Assembly (NCBI GenBank): GCA_001443495.1
Contig: LDXR01000013.1
Coordinates: 33,776-97,775 of the forward strand
DNA length: 64,000 nt
Origin: a candidate division NC10 bacterium CSP1-5
GTDB lineage: Bacteria; Methylomirabilota; Methylomirabilia; Methylomirabilales; CSP1-5
Direction of reading: 5' to 3'
Position 1 is the stretch's first letter. Each line of letters begins with the position of its first letter. The notes under the pieces were generated by a model. The model was not told where the DNA came from. It saw only the letters and a list, made by a program, of their open reading frames with translations, and made no database searches. The translations under genes were made by a program, and so were the position numbers. This document shows, one piece after another, positions 8,269-16,856 of the stretch.

Positions 8269-8982
8269 TCATCGCGGGGATGCGGTTTGGCCCTTCCGCT
8301 GCTGGTGGAACTCTTCCAGCGTGCGGTTCGCCGCAACGATGGCCTCGAGCTTTTCCAGAACAGCGTTGAGCTGCGTGCCCGGGATCGCGACATAGAGCTC
8401 ATTATCGGCGAGCCCCGTGTAGACGCGGTTGCCGATGCACCCCAAGCTCAGACTGACCCGCCCCGCCTCGGTCGCCGTGGGCACGATGGCACAGGTCGGT
8501 CGAAGCTGGGCCGCGGGGGCGTAGTCCAATCCTGCGGCATGCACCGCTTCGGCCAGCAGCATCACCTGCTTGGGATTGCCCTGCACGATGACCACATCCG
8601 GGTCGACCGGCGTAGCCGTCAACGGCGCATAGATCGCAACGCCGAACGACATGCCCAGCCGCGGAATCGTCGGCACTTCGTCCATGCGAATGTACTGGAT
8701 GCGGGCCATCGTCTCAAGCAACCCGCCGAGCTCCCGCGCCGCATTGGCAGGCAGGGTAACGCCGTGGGTGTGGGCGCCAATCGGGCAGTTGTGGTGATCC
8801 GTCGCCCGTGTGAAGAAGACCTGCCCTTCCGCGGCTAGGCGCCAGTACACGCAGCCAGCCGGTGCGGCAGTACCAACGTGCGGGACGTTGGGTGGCGACT
8901 CGGCCCTGAAAGCCACCGCCACAGGCTCGACTTGCAGGCCGAGCAATTTCCGCAACTGGAGTCCGTCTGTCTTGCAGTCCAT
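8269..8982 (-). CDS. DUF169-family protein
   Basis: A 237-residue protein resembling the DUF169 family. It has an N-terminal QLRKLLGLQVEPVAVAF, conserved cysteines near CVYWR and NCPIGA, and a C-terminal SLGCIGNRVYTGL segment. The ATG at 8982 is preceded by AGGGAGGACTTAC, a good ribosome site. DUF169 proteins have no proven activity; the conserved Cys and His residues hint at metal or cofactor binding. It is followed by a small membrane protein and a LOG-family gene on the same strand. Confidence 0.75.
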   Translation of the reverse strand: MDCKTDGLQLRKLLGLQVEPVAVAFRAESPPNVPHVGTAAPAGCVYWRLAAEGQVFFTRATDHHNCPIGAHTHGVTLPANAARELGGLLETMARIQYIRMDEVPTIPRLGMSFGVAIYAPLTATPVDPDVVIVQGNPKQVMLLAEAVHAAGLDYAPAAQLRPTCAIVPTATEAGRVSLSLGCIGNRVYTGLADNELYVAIPGTQLNAVLEKLEAIVAANRTLEEFHQQRKGQTASPR

Positions 8983-9109
8983 GTAAGTCCTCCCTCTGTT
9001 AAGTCCGGCAGCAGGTCAGCGCCGGAAATAGGCCAACCAGGTGCCATGCTACCCCAATAGCCCGTGGGGCTCAACAGGCACCCGTGAGCCGGCACACCGG
9101 TGGGCCGTC

Positions 9110-10030
9110 TCAGGCGAGGTCGGGAACCTCCATTGTCCCCTCGCTGACGAGCACCGAGGTGCCGCCCACCCGAACCGCGATAATGGCGCCGTCTCGCTTG
9201 TCGGCCTCGACATACAAGATGCTGGGGCGGCCCATTTCGAATCCCTGCTCGATGCTCCATCGGAGCGTCGCATCGGACCGTCCATCTCGCACCCCAAGGT
9301 ACCCCGCCAGTGCCGTCGCCGCGGCGCCCGTGGCAGGGTCCTCTTCAATTCCCAAGGCGGGGGCGAACATGCGAGCCCGGAGACTGGAGCCGCTCAACTC
9401 TGCGTCATAGGCGAAGACGTACAGATGCGGAGCCCAGTACGAGGAGAAAGATCGCTCCCACTCTTCCCGATTCACTCGGACCCGTCGGATGGCTTCCCGG
9501 TCGCGGACCGGGACGAACAGAAACGGCACCCCACAGGACACCGCTTGGGGTCCGGCCTCAGCCCGGAGCAGGTCAGAGGGGTGGAGCGACAGAGTCGCCG
9601 CGATCGTCTCCAGGGAAGGGGGCGGCGGGCCAAACTCCGGCAGTCTCGCCGCCGCCAGTTGAGCGAAGACCGGCCGCCCATCCTGGGCGCGGATCATCAC
9701 CGCGACCGGACCCACGCCTTCCTCGAACACGATACTGGTCATTTCCCGTTCCATGGCGATCTCCCCTATCGATGCCAGGACGTGGGCAGTCCCGATCGTT
9801 GGATGGCCCGCAAATGGGAGTTCGGCGCTCGGGGTGAAGATACGCAACCGCCGCGTGTGCCCTGGCAGTTCCGCAGGAAACACGAAAACTGTTTCCGACA
9901 GGTTAAGCTCTCGTGCGATCCGCCGCATCTGCTCGCTACTCAAACCCCGCCCGTCTGGGAAGACCGCGACTGGATTGCCACCAAAGGCGCGATCTGTGAA
10001 GACATCGGCAGTATAGAAACGATACCGCAT
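9110..10030 (-). CDS. PhzF-family isomerase/epimerase
   Basis: A 306-residue PhzF-like protein of two similar halves. The first half begins [20 protein letters not shown]. The catalytic Glu lies in [17 protein letters not shown] follows, and the second half has [17 protein letters not shown]. The family includes diaminopimelate-epimerase-like isomerases and phenazine PhzF; no other phenazine genes are near, so the substrate is unknown. The start could be ATG at 10045 or 10030; the latter gives the canonical N-terminus. Confidence 0.88.
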   Translation of the reverse strand: MRYRFYTADVFTDRAFGGNPVAVFPDGRGLSSEQMRRIARELNLSETVFVFPAELPGHTRRLRIFTPSAELPFAGHPTIGTAHVLASIGEIAMEREMTSIVFEEGVGPVAVMIRAQDGRPVFAQLAAARLPEFGPPPPSLETIAATLSLHPSDLLRAEAGPQAVSCGVPFLFVPVRDREAIRRVRVNREEWERSFSSYWAPHLYVFAYDAELSGSSLRARMFAPALGIEEDPATGAAATALAGYLGVRDGRSDATLRWSIEQGFEMGRPSILYVEADKRDGAIIAVRVGGTSVLVSEGTMEVPDLA

Positions 10031-10170
10031 GGCCTCCGCTACCATCGCCTGGCCGTGCGGGACGTGGGCTCAACCACGGCCTGAAGCGCCCGATGTGATT
10101 GATCTCGCTCCGCTCGTTATCGCGTGGAACACTTGATGAACTGGCGACTTCAGAACGTCTTTGTGCGGGA

Positions 10171-10995
10171 TCATTGGTGGTTAGGTTTTTGCAGCACGAA
10201 GCTTGAGTATATCACCTCTCCAGTCCGGAAACCTTCATACATCATAGAGCCTCTGACCCCGGCGAATTCCTGGAATGGTCCTAACAGCATCTTGTGCACT
10301 GCTTCCTGTATCAGCGCCAGTTTGCGTTCGTTGTCCAAATTCAGGGCTTCGATAACATTCGTTGTTATATTCGTCTCTTTGATCAGAGTCATCCCGGAAT
10401 GACGTAACTCTCTACGAAGATTGTCGATTTCGTCTTTGTCACGAAAGTCTGCGTACAGAAAGTAACCACCCTGCCGGAGGACCCTCTTGACTTGCATAAG
10501 AAAGGCATTTATTGAACCATAACAGTGGGAGGATTCCACATTAACAACCGCGTCAAAGCTATCATCCCTAAAAGGCAGACATTCAGCATCGCCAACTACG
10601 AATGAAAGTCCTTCTACGAAAGAATAGCGTTTCTTGCAGAATGCCACTGCTCTTTTTGAAAAATCAACACCGACCACTCTTTTTGGCCTTAAAAAACATT
10701 TGATATAATATGCGCCCCCTCCCCGACCGCTGCCTACTTCCAGCACCTTTAAATCTTTAAGGTCAACAACATTGGCAACATGGTGATAGAGTTGGATGCA
10801 ATAGCGATCTGGCTCGTCAGCATCGTCCAATTGGAGTTTCTCTGTCTGGGGGTCTAATGAAGCGTAGCCATAGTTTATGAATGACCACTCTTCTCTCTTG
10901 TAGGATCGTGCCAGGAACTGGTACCAGTGTCTCCAGATTAACTTTCTCAAATGAGGAGAAAGTCGACAAATGGCCATGAAGAGTTTAGCGATCAT
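10171..10995 (-). CDS. SAM methyltransferase, phthiotriol-methyltransferase-like
   Basis: About 274 residues of class I methyltransferase. The N-terminal arrangement (RHWYQFLA, then FINYGY, then IQLYHHVA) leads into the SAM loop VLEVGSGRGGGAYY and GDAECLPF. It resembles mycobacterial phthiotriol/phenolphthiotriol dimycocerosate O-methyltransferases over its length. Starts at 10995 (GAGGGG seven bases upstream) or 10977 are possible. An upstream in-frame extension to 11247 encodes an unrelated epimerase fragment. The gene is clearly AT-richer than its neighbours, which points to recent acquisition. It converges with the acyl synthase operon; a link with that product is only a guess. Confidence 0.8.
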   Translation of the reverse strand: MIAKLFMAICRLSPHLRKLIWRHWYQFLARSYKREEWSFINYGYASLDPQTEKLQLDDADEPDRYCIQLYHHVANVVDLKDLKVLEVGSGRGGGAYYIKCFLRPKRVVGVDFSKRAVAFCKKRYSFVEGLSFVVGDAECLPFRDDSFDAVVNVESSHCYGSINAFLMQVKRVLRQGGYFLYADFRDKDEIDNLRRELRHSGMTLIKETNITTNVIEALNLDNERKLALIQEAVHKMLLGPFQEFAGVRGSMMYEGFRTGEVIYSSFVLQKPNHQ

Positions 10996-10998
10996 GAA

Positions 10999-11247
10999 GG
11001 ACCCCTCATGATCATCGGGCCCAATCAATAGACCAGGATTCACAACAACGACGTCGCGATCTCGTGCGGCTGCAGCGAGTGCCAGTTCCTCGGCTGTGCG
11101 CTTTGCTTGCACGTACTCTACCTGAAGCCCTCGCAGGTTCCAAGTGTCATCTTCCGTCAGGGGCCGTCCGTGCGATGCGCCGACCGTAACGACGCTGGAG
11201 GTGTGCAGGAGGCGCGCCTGATTCATCAATGACCTGGACCTTGACAC
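10999..11247 (-). pseudogene. Truncated NAD-dependent epimerase remnant
   Basis: The in-frame stretch upstream of the methyltransferase reads as the middle of an extended SDR epimerase. It shows LLHTSSVVTVGAS, a YVQAKRTAEELAL segment (the catalytic Tyr and Lys pair) and DVVVVNPGLLIGP. The N-terminal Rossmann GxxGxxG and the C-terminal half are both missing. GC content is that of the host, whereas the adjoining methyltransferase is AT-rich, so the boundary near 10995 looks like a recombination junction. The 5' break falls close to the promoter of the plus-strand operon. Confidence 0.7.
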
Positions 11248-11269
11248 CCCCCCTCCGCCTTGTAATAAT
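11241..11269 (+). promoter_or_regulatory. Sigma70-type promoter of the acyl synthase operon
   Basis: TTGACA at 11241-11246 is followed after 16 or 17 bases by TAATAA/AATAAT (11263-11269), about 55 bases before the first operon gene. No operator palindrome is evident. The -35 box lies at the broken end of the epimerase remnant. Confidence 0.6.
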
Positions 11270-11321
11270 GAACAGGTTTACCACAGGACCAGAATCAGAG
11301 TCCGAATGAGCAGGGACAGCG

Positions 11322-12077
11322 ATGTCGTACCCACTCAACGGGAAGGTTGCCCTGGTGACCGGCGCCTCCCGGGGCATCGGCCGCGCGATCGCGCGGAAGC
11401 TAGCCTCGGCCGGATGTCACTTGGCGGCGACGTATTACAACAGCCACGACGAGGCGGAGTCTCTGTGTGCGGAGGTCCGGGCAATGGGGCGGCGCGCCTG
11501 CGCGCTCCAGGGCAACGTCGCCAGCCCCGAAAGTGTCGGTGAGGTCATGGAGGCCTTTGGGAAGGAATTTGACCGCCTCGACATCCTGATCAACAATGCC
11601 GCTACCGGCGTGCTCAAGCCCGCTCTCGAGATGACCCTCAAGCAGTGGCGGTGGTGCTTGGAGACCAATGCGTTGGCTGTGAACCTCTTCGCTCAGCGCG
11701 CAGTCCCGCTCATGCCGCGGGGGGGCCGCATCATTGCCATATCCAGTCTCGGTGCGAGCCATGCGATTCCCGGGTACGGTTTCATCGGAGCTTCGAAAGC
11801 CGCCCTGGAGTCGCTCGTACGGACTTTGGCACAGGAGCTGGGGCCGCTCGGCATTTGCGTCAACGCGGTCAGTGCGGGACCCGTAGACACCGATGCCTTG
11901 AAGTTTTTCCCAAACCGCGAAGAGCTGCTCTCCTCATTCACGCAGCGGGCGCCGTCGGGGCGTGCCCTGACGCCCGATGATGTCGCGGGCGCGGTCTACC
12001 TCCTCTGCCTTCCGGAGGCCGACATGGTCACGGGTCACACGCTGGTCGTGGACGGCGGATTTTCCATTGCGAGCTGA
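11322..12077 (+). CDS. FabL-like enoyl-ACP reductase (ER III)
   Basis: A 251-residue SDR. It has the cofactor loop TGASRGIG (residues 13-20), NNAATGVL, and an active-site Tyr152-x6-Lys159 in YGFIGASK. That six-residue spacing and the C-terminal block DTDALKFFPNREELL are what distinguish FabL (enoyl-ACP reductase III) from FabG ketoreductases (Tyr-x3-Lys). It is the first gene of the operon and reduces the enoyl intermediate to a saturated acyl chain. The NADPH preference of FabL is family knowledge. An enoyl reductase in this position separates the cluster from aryl-polyene systems. Confidence 0.82.
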   Translation: MSYPLNGKVALVTGASRGIGRAIARKLASAGCHLAATYYNSHDEAESLCAEVRAMGRRACALQGNVASPESVGEVMEAFGKEFDRLDILINNAATGVLKPALEMTLKQWRWCLETNALAVNLFAQRAVPLMPRGGRIIAISSLGASHAIPGYGFIGASKAALESLVRTLAQELGPLGICVNAVSAGPVDTDALKFFPNREELLSSFTQRAPSGRALTPDDVAGAVYLLCLPEADMVTGHTLVVDGGFSIAS

Positions 12078-12086
12078 GGGACCAGG

Positions 12087-12845
12087 ATGTTCCAGGCCTC
12101 CGGTTTGGCGGACAAAGCAGTCATCATTACGGGCGGGACCCGCGGCATCGGGCGGGCAAGCGTGGAGCTCTTTGCAGCCGAGGGGGCTGATGTCACCTTT
12201 TTCTTTCGGCAAAGCCAGGCCCTTGCTAATGAGCTCGTCGCCGCCGGTCGTGCCGTAAAGCAGCGGATCACGGCGGACCAGGTCGATGTCCGAGACGGCA
12301 AAGCATGTGAAGCGGCCGTCGAGCGGATGGTGAGTCGCTGCGGCCGGATCGATGTGCTTGTCAACAACAGCGGGGTGATCCGCGATAACCTGCTCGGGCT
12401 CCTCGAGGACGACGACGTGAAGACTGTCCTCGACACCAATGTCGTCGGGATCTTTAACGTCACGCGTGCGGTGGTCACGCACATGATCTCCCGCCGCGCA
12501 GGTAAGATTATCAACGTGAGTTCGGTCGCGGGCGAAAAGGGGGGCCGAGGTCAGACAAACTACGCGGCAAGCAAGGGGGCAATCAACGCCTTCACCAGGG
12601 CGCTCGCCGTCGAGTTGGCCCCCCGCGGAATCACCGTGAATGCCGTGGCTCCCGGCGTCATCGAAACTGATATGTCACGCGATCTCCTCGAACAGGCACC
12701 TGACGAAGTAAAGTCGCGCATTCTCCTCCGGAGGGTCGGCATGCCGAGGGAGGTGGCCTACGCGATCATGTTCCTCGCTTCGAAGTATGCGGACTACATC
12801 ACTGGGCAGATCCTCCACGTTGATGGCGGATTCAAGATGGAGTGA
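12087..12845 (+). CDS. 3-oxoacyl-ACP reductase (FabG-like ketoreductase)
   Basis: A 252-residue classical SDR. It has TGGTRGIG near residue 15, NNSGV, Ser145/Ser146 in NVSSVAG, the catalytic pair Tyr159-x3-Lys163 (YAASK) and the FabG-type tail ITGQILHVDGGF. It reduces beta-ketoacyl-ACP to hydroxyacyl-ACP. It sits nine bases after the FabL-like gene and just before the carrier protein. A second housekeeping FabG is presumably elsewhere in the genome. Confidence 0.9.
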   Translation: MFQASGLADKAVIITGGTRGIGRASVELFAAEGADVTFFFRQSQALANELVAAGRAVKQRITADQVDVRDGKACEAAVERMVSRCGRIDVLVNNSGVIRDNLLGLLEDDDVKTVLDTNVVGIFNVTRAVVTHMISRRAGKIINVSSVAGEKGGRGQTNYAASKGAINAFTRALAVELAPRGITVNAVAPGVIETDMSRDLLEQAPDEVKSRILLRRVGMPREVAYAIMFLASKYADYITGQILHVDGGFKME

Positions 12846-12849
12846 ACGG

Positions 12850-13290
12850 ATGCAGAGCTCATACGACACAATATCGAAGGATGAGGTCATGGAGGTTTAT
12901 CCGAAGGTGGCGGAGACCATTGCGGAGGCTCTGGGTCGCGATCTCGACGACGTAAAACTGACGGCCCCGCTCATGGAAGGCCTCGACGCAGAATCGATTG
13001 ACTTCCTTGACATCGTCTTCCGTCTCGAACGACAATTCAAGGTCAAGATCCCACGGGGAAAGATCGCGGAGGACGCGCGTGGAACCCTGTCGGAGGAGGA
13101 GTTTGAGCAGAAGGGTTACCTCACGCAAGCGGGCCTGAAGCGGTTGCAGGAGCACCTCAGCGAGGTTTCTCCAGAGCGCTTCAGATCTCCGATTAAGGCC
13201 CGCGACATTCCACGCCTCTTTACCGTGGAGACCTTTTGCAAACTGGTGGTGCGAGCCCAGAAGCAAGCCACAAAGTCCCCGGATGGCTAG
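12850..13290 (+). CDS. Acyl carrier protein, C-terminally extended (146 aa)
   Basis: The phosphopantetheine site is GLDAESIDFLD, with Ser49 as the attachment residue (the usual DSL appears as ESI). Residues 10-75 form the ACP helical bundle. A further 60-70 residues, including TLSEEEFEQKGYLT and a final helix, exceed the usual 80-residue ACP. The same long form is known for carriers in dedicated acyl synthases. The ATG at 12850 lies four bases after the ketoreductase stop; the frame is open upstream only as a shadow. The fused AcpS domain four genes downstream probably activates it. Confidence 0.85.
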   Translation: MQSSYDTISKDEVMEVYPKVAETIAEALGRDLDDVKLTAPLMEGLDAESIDFLDIVFRLERQFKVKIPRGKIAEDARGTLSEEEFEQKGYLTQAGLKRLQEHLSEVSPERFRSPIKARDIPRLFTVETFCKLVVRAQKQATKSPDG

Positions 13291-13441
13291 AAGACCTTCA
13301 GTCCACCCGGATCACAGAGCACCGCATGCAAAGGCGTCAGGTCGGGAGAACCCGGCGTGCGGTTGATGAGTTGCGCGCGGTACGGCACATGCCGGTTCAG
13401 AACCTCGGTATGGGGCCCCTTTCCAAGAACGGTGGCCAGGA

Positions 13442-14275
13442 ATGGCATTCTTATTTGTCGATCGAATCACAGAGATCGTGCCCGGCAGGCGGGCCCGCGG
13501 CACCTTCTCCATCCCAAAAGATCTCCGAAGTCTGTCACCATGCCTTGTCGGTGAAGCGCTTGGACAGCTCGCAGCGTGGGTCGCGATGGCACAGGTAGCG
13601 TTTCGCAGTCGACCGGTTGCGGGAATAACCGGTGAGTTCAGAATAAAGCGAGATGCTTCTCCGGGGGCAATTCTCGACCTGGAAGTGGAGCTCGACACCT
13701 GTGAGAGTGATGCAATCCTGTATGGCGGATCGGCGCGTGTCGAGGACCGTCCGATCGTGGAACTCAGCCGGTGCGTCGGTCCCATGCTTCCGATGGAGGA
13801 CTTCGACGATCCCGAGGTCGTGCGCGACCGCTTCGAGTTGCTCTGCGGCGCAGGGGCACCTCCCCAAAGCTTCTCCGGTGACGTCGCGCCAAGCCCCCGC
13901 ATTGTGGTTATTGATCACAATCCCGGCAAGCGGCTTCGTGCGGAAATGCAAGTTCCCAGTTCGGCCCCGTTTTTCGCAGATCACTTCCCGCGGAGGCCGG
14001 TGTTTCCCGGAACGCTCCTCATCGATGCAAACGTGCATCTTGCAGTTCGCCTAGCCAGAGAGGTAGTTGACCCGAGCGTCCGTATGCTGCTCAGGACGAC
14101 GCGCATCTCGAACGTGAAAATGCGCTCGTTCCTGCCCCCCGGTCAGTCACTGGAGATTGATGCGGAGATCGTAACGGCGAGCCGGAGTTCTGCCGAGATT
14201 ACGCTCATCTCGGAAGCCGAAGGCCAACGGGTGTCGACCGCCCGTGTGGAGACAGGCCTGTGGGTGGCATCGTGA
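13442..14275 (+). CDS. Double-hotdog 3-hydroxyacyl-ACP dehydratase
   Basis: The 277 residues contain two FabA/FabZ-type hotdog folds. The first opens MAFLFVDRITEIVPG and keeps the central-helix Glu38 (LVGEALGQLA), but its His loop is absent. The second carries the full loop FFADHFPRRPVFPG (His181) with Asp195 (LLIDANVHL), as in FabA. One complete active site therefore lies in the second fold, and the first may be structural. It should dehydrate hydroxyacyl-ACP made by the ketoreductase. A 150-bp gap separates it from the ACP gene and holds only a 27-codon frame of no evident meaning. Confidence 0.8.
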   Translation: MAFLFVDRITEIVPGRRARGTFSIPKDLRSLSPCLVGEALGQLAAWVAMAQVAFRSRPVAGITGEFRIKRDASPGAILDLEVELDTCESDAILYGGSARVEDRPIVELSRCVGPMLPMEDFDDPEVVRDRFELLCGAGAPPQSFSGDVAPSPRIVVIDHNPGKRLRAEMQVPSSAPFFADHFPRRPVFPGTLLIDANVHLAVRLAREVVDPSVRMLLRTTRISNVKMRSFLPPGQSLEIDAEIVTASRSSAEITLISEAEGQRVSTARVETGLWVAS

Positions 14276-15573
14276 CGCGCGCACGAGTTCGGGTAGCGAT
14301 CACCGGACTGGGCCTCGTGACTCCCCTCGGCAACGACACCAGGACCACGTGGGAGGCCCTCCTCACTGGTCGCACGGGAATCGCTCCTATCATGACCTTT
14401 GACGCCAGCGGCTTTCCGGTCCGAATCGGTGCCGAGGTAAAGGGATTTGACCCAAGAACCGCCATCGAGGACCGCAAGCTCCTCAAGTTTTCCAATCGGT
14501 ATCACGGCTTCGCCCTCGGCGCAGCCGAAGAGGCGATTCGGGACGCCGGCATCCGCCCTGAGAACGCTAGCGCAGCCCGCTGGGGTTGCGTCGTCGGAAG
14601 CGGGATGATGGGGATCGAGTTCGGTGAACTCGTTGAGGCGCATCGCCGATTTGCTGTGGATGGCCATATCGCTCCGGAGCGATTCGGCATCGACGGAATC
14701 GCTGGTGCGGACCCGCTCGTGTTCTGCCGAAGTCAGGCGAACAACGGACTTTCGCTCTTGCTCCAACATTTCGGGATCCGCGGCTATGCCACAGCCGTTC
14801 ACACCGCGTGCGCCTCGGGAGGGCAGGCAGTCGGAACGGCGGTGAAGTTGATTCGACGCGGGACCGCTGACTTTGTCCTCACCGGCGGCTTCGACTCGAT
14901 GCTGAACCCGGTTGGGCTCGCGGCGTTCTGTCTCCTTGGCGCCCTTTCACCGGACAATGATGAGCCCGAACGGGCGAGCCGTCCGTTCGACCGCACGCGC
15001 AACGGTTTCATCCTCGGAGAGGGGGCCGGGTTTCTCGTTCTCGAGGAGTGGAATGCGGCCTGCCGGCGCGGGGCGCGGATTTATGCTGAACTCGCCGGTG
15101 ACGGGAACTCCCTCAGCAGTTACAGAATCACCGATTCCCATCCATCAGGCGATGGGCCGATCCAGGCGATGGCTCAGGCCCTCGCCGATGCCCGCGCACG
15201 CCCTGAAGATGTCGACTACCTCAACGCCCACGGGACGTCGACTCCCATGAACGACCGGAGCGAGTGTGCAGCGGTCCGCGCCGTGTTCGGCGCCCATGCG
15301 GACCGGATCGCGGTCAGCTCGACAAAGAGTCTCATGGGGCACCTCATCGCGGGGGCCGGGGCGGTCGAGGCCGCGATCTGCGCCCTGGCGATCCACCATG
15401 GGCTCCTTCCGCTCAACGCAAATCTCCACGAGCCCGACCCTGAATGCGACCTGGATTTCGTCCGCGACCTCCCGCACCCCCGAAGAGTAGGCGTTGCCAT
15501 ATCGAACTCCTTCGGCTTCGGCGGGTCGAACAATTGCGTCATCCTTCGAAACCCTGAGGACGTTCACATATGA
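14272..15573 (+). CDS. 3-oxoacyl-ACP synthase, FabF-like (KS-alpha)
   Basis: A 433-residue condensing enzyme with a complete thiolase-fold active site: Cys180 in HTACASG, His320 in NAHGTSTP, and Lys352/His357 in STKSLMGHL. The GTG at 14272 overlaps the stop of the dehydratase (GTGA), and the frame upstream adds only four residues. It elongates the chain on the operon's ACP. The next gene is a KS homologue without the cysteine, so the two probably form a KS-alpha/KS-beta heterodimer like that of type II polyketide and aryl-polyene synthases. Confidence 0.9.
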   Translation: MTRARVRVAITGLGLVTPLGNDTRTTWEALLTGRTGIAPIMTFDASGFPVRIGAEVKGFDPRTAIEDRKLLKFSNRYHGFALGAAEEAIRDAGIRPENASAARWGCVVGSGMMGIEFGELVEAHRRFAVDGHIAPERFGIDGIAGADPLVFCRSQANNGLSLLLQHFGIRGYATAVHTACASGGQAVGTAVKLIRRGTADFVLTGGFDSMLNPVGLAAFCLLGALSPDNDEPERASRPFDRTRNGFILGEGAGFLVLEEWNAACRRGARIYAELAGDGNSLSSYRITDSHPSGDGPIQAMAQALADARARPEDVDYLNAHGTSTPMNDRSECAAVRAVFGAHADRIAVSSTKSLMGHLIAGAGAVEAAICALAIHHGLLPLNANLHEPDPECDLDFVRDLPHPRRVGVAISNSFGFGGSNNCVILRNPEDVHI

Positions 15574-16847
15574 GCAAGAAGGTGATGATAACCGGCGAGG
15601 GCGCCATCTGCGCCGCGGGGAAGGACCCGGATGAGATCTGGAAAGCGGCGAGGGCTGGGCGATCCGCGATCGACGCAATCCAGCAGTGGGACTCCTCAAA
15701 TTGGCCATCCAGACTAGCGGGAGAGATTGCCGACCTCAACCCGCGAGCATTAGTGGAGGATCGAAAGCTCCACAAGCTCGTCCGGCGCACCGATCTTCTC
15801 GGGTTGTACGCCGCATCGAAGGCGATAGAAGATGCCGGGCTCATCCCGCATCGTGACGCCCTTGATCCCGCCCAAGCCGACCTGTTCAATGATCGCACGG
15901 GGGTCTATGTCGGGGGGGGCGGCGGTGCCTACCAAGACCAGTACGATTACTTCCCCCTGCTCACCGCTGCGAGGGGGGACCTGGGGATCTTCGGTCGCCA
16001 ACTCGCCACGACCGTAAACCCGATGTGGCTTCTCCGGACCCTGCCCAACAACGTCCTCTGCCATATCGGAATCCGATACGCCTTCAAGGGGCCGAATGCG
16101 TGCATAACAAACCACACCGCCAGCGGGATGCTCGCCGTCGCCGAGGCGGCCGCTGCCCTTCGCGCAGGCGAGGCAGACCGTGCAGTCGCCGTCGGGCACG
16201 ACTCCCCCATCGAACCGGAGACAATCCTCTATTTCCATGCGCTTGGCCTCCTCGCTGCGGATACGATTCGGCCCTTTGACAGCGCCCGGAGCGGGACTCT
16301 TTTAGGGGAGGGTGCCGCGGCGCTCGTCCTCGAAACGGCAGCGGCAGCCCGGGCACGCGGCGCGAAGGTTCGCGGCGAGTTTCTCGGCAGCGCCTGTGTC
16401 GCCGAGGGGGAAGGGCTCCTCTCGATCCGCACGGACGGGGATGGGCTCGTACGCGCTATTGTCCTGGCGCTCGAGGACGCGGAGATCGGCCCGGCAGACG
16501 TCGGGATGATCGTGGCCCACGGAAACGGCACACCACCGTCGGACGCGTCGGAGGCATCGGCAATTCGCCATATCTTTGGGACGAAGCCGCCACCGACCAC
16601 GGCCTTCAAGTGGGCCTTCGGGCATCTCTTGGCCGCCTCAGGGATCCTCGACACCGTATTGGCCCTCGACTCGCTCCGGCATGGGGATGTTCCCGGGATC
16701 GCAACCCTCCGCGAGCTGGACCCGGCCTGCGCAACCCTGGCAGTATCTACAACGGCGCAACCGCCGCGCAGCGGCGTCGCACTCGTTCTCGGCCGTGGCT
16801 TTGCAGGAACAAACGCCGCACTGCTCTTGCGAGCCTCGGCTGACTAA
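15570..16847 (+). CDS. KS-beta / chain-length-factor-like protein lacking the active Cys
   Basis: A 425-residue KAS-fold protein starting in an ATGA overlap with the previous KS gene. Where KS enzymes have TACASG it reads NHTASG, so the nucleophile is Thr183. The His in VAHGNGTPPSD and the KWAFGHL block remain. Such Cys-less partners (KS-beta, CLF) set chain length or decarboxylate the primer in type II systems, usually with Gln in place of Cys; Thr is unusual. A Gly-rich loop (VGGGGGAY, residues 114-121) and many substitutions show divergence from its partner. Confidence 0.82.
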   Translation: MSKKVMITGEGAICAAGKDPDEIWKAARAGRSAIDAIQQWDSSNWPSRLAGEIADLNPRALVEDRKLHKLVRRTDLLGLYAASKAIEDAGLIPHRDALDPAQADLFNDRTGVYVGGGGGAYQDQYDYFPLLTAARGDLGIFGRQLATTVNPMWLLRTLPNNVLCHIGIRYAFKGPNACITNHTASGMLAVAEAAAALRAGEADRAVAVGHDSPIEPETILYFHALGLLAADTIRPFDSARSGTLLGEGAAALVLETAAAARARGAKVRGEFLGSACVAEGEGLLSIRTDGDGLVRAIVLALEDAEIGPADVGMIVAHGNGTPPSDASEASAIRHIFGTKPPPTTAFKWAFGHLLAASGILDTVLALDSLRHGDVPGIATLRELDPACATLAVSTTAQPPRSGVALVLGRGFAGTNAALLLRASAD

Positions 16848-16856
16848 GGGAGACGG

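Noticed and set aside
10171-11247. One 358-residue epimerase-methyltransferase fusion protein
   Set aside because: Base composition changes at about 10995, the epimerase part has neither end of its fold, and an own ribosome site precedes the methyltransferase, so two separate features fit better.
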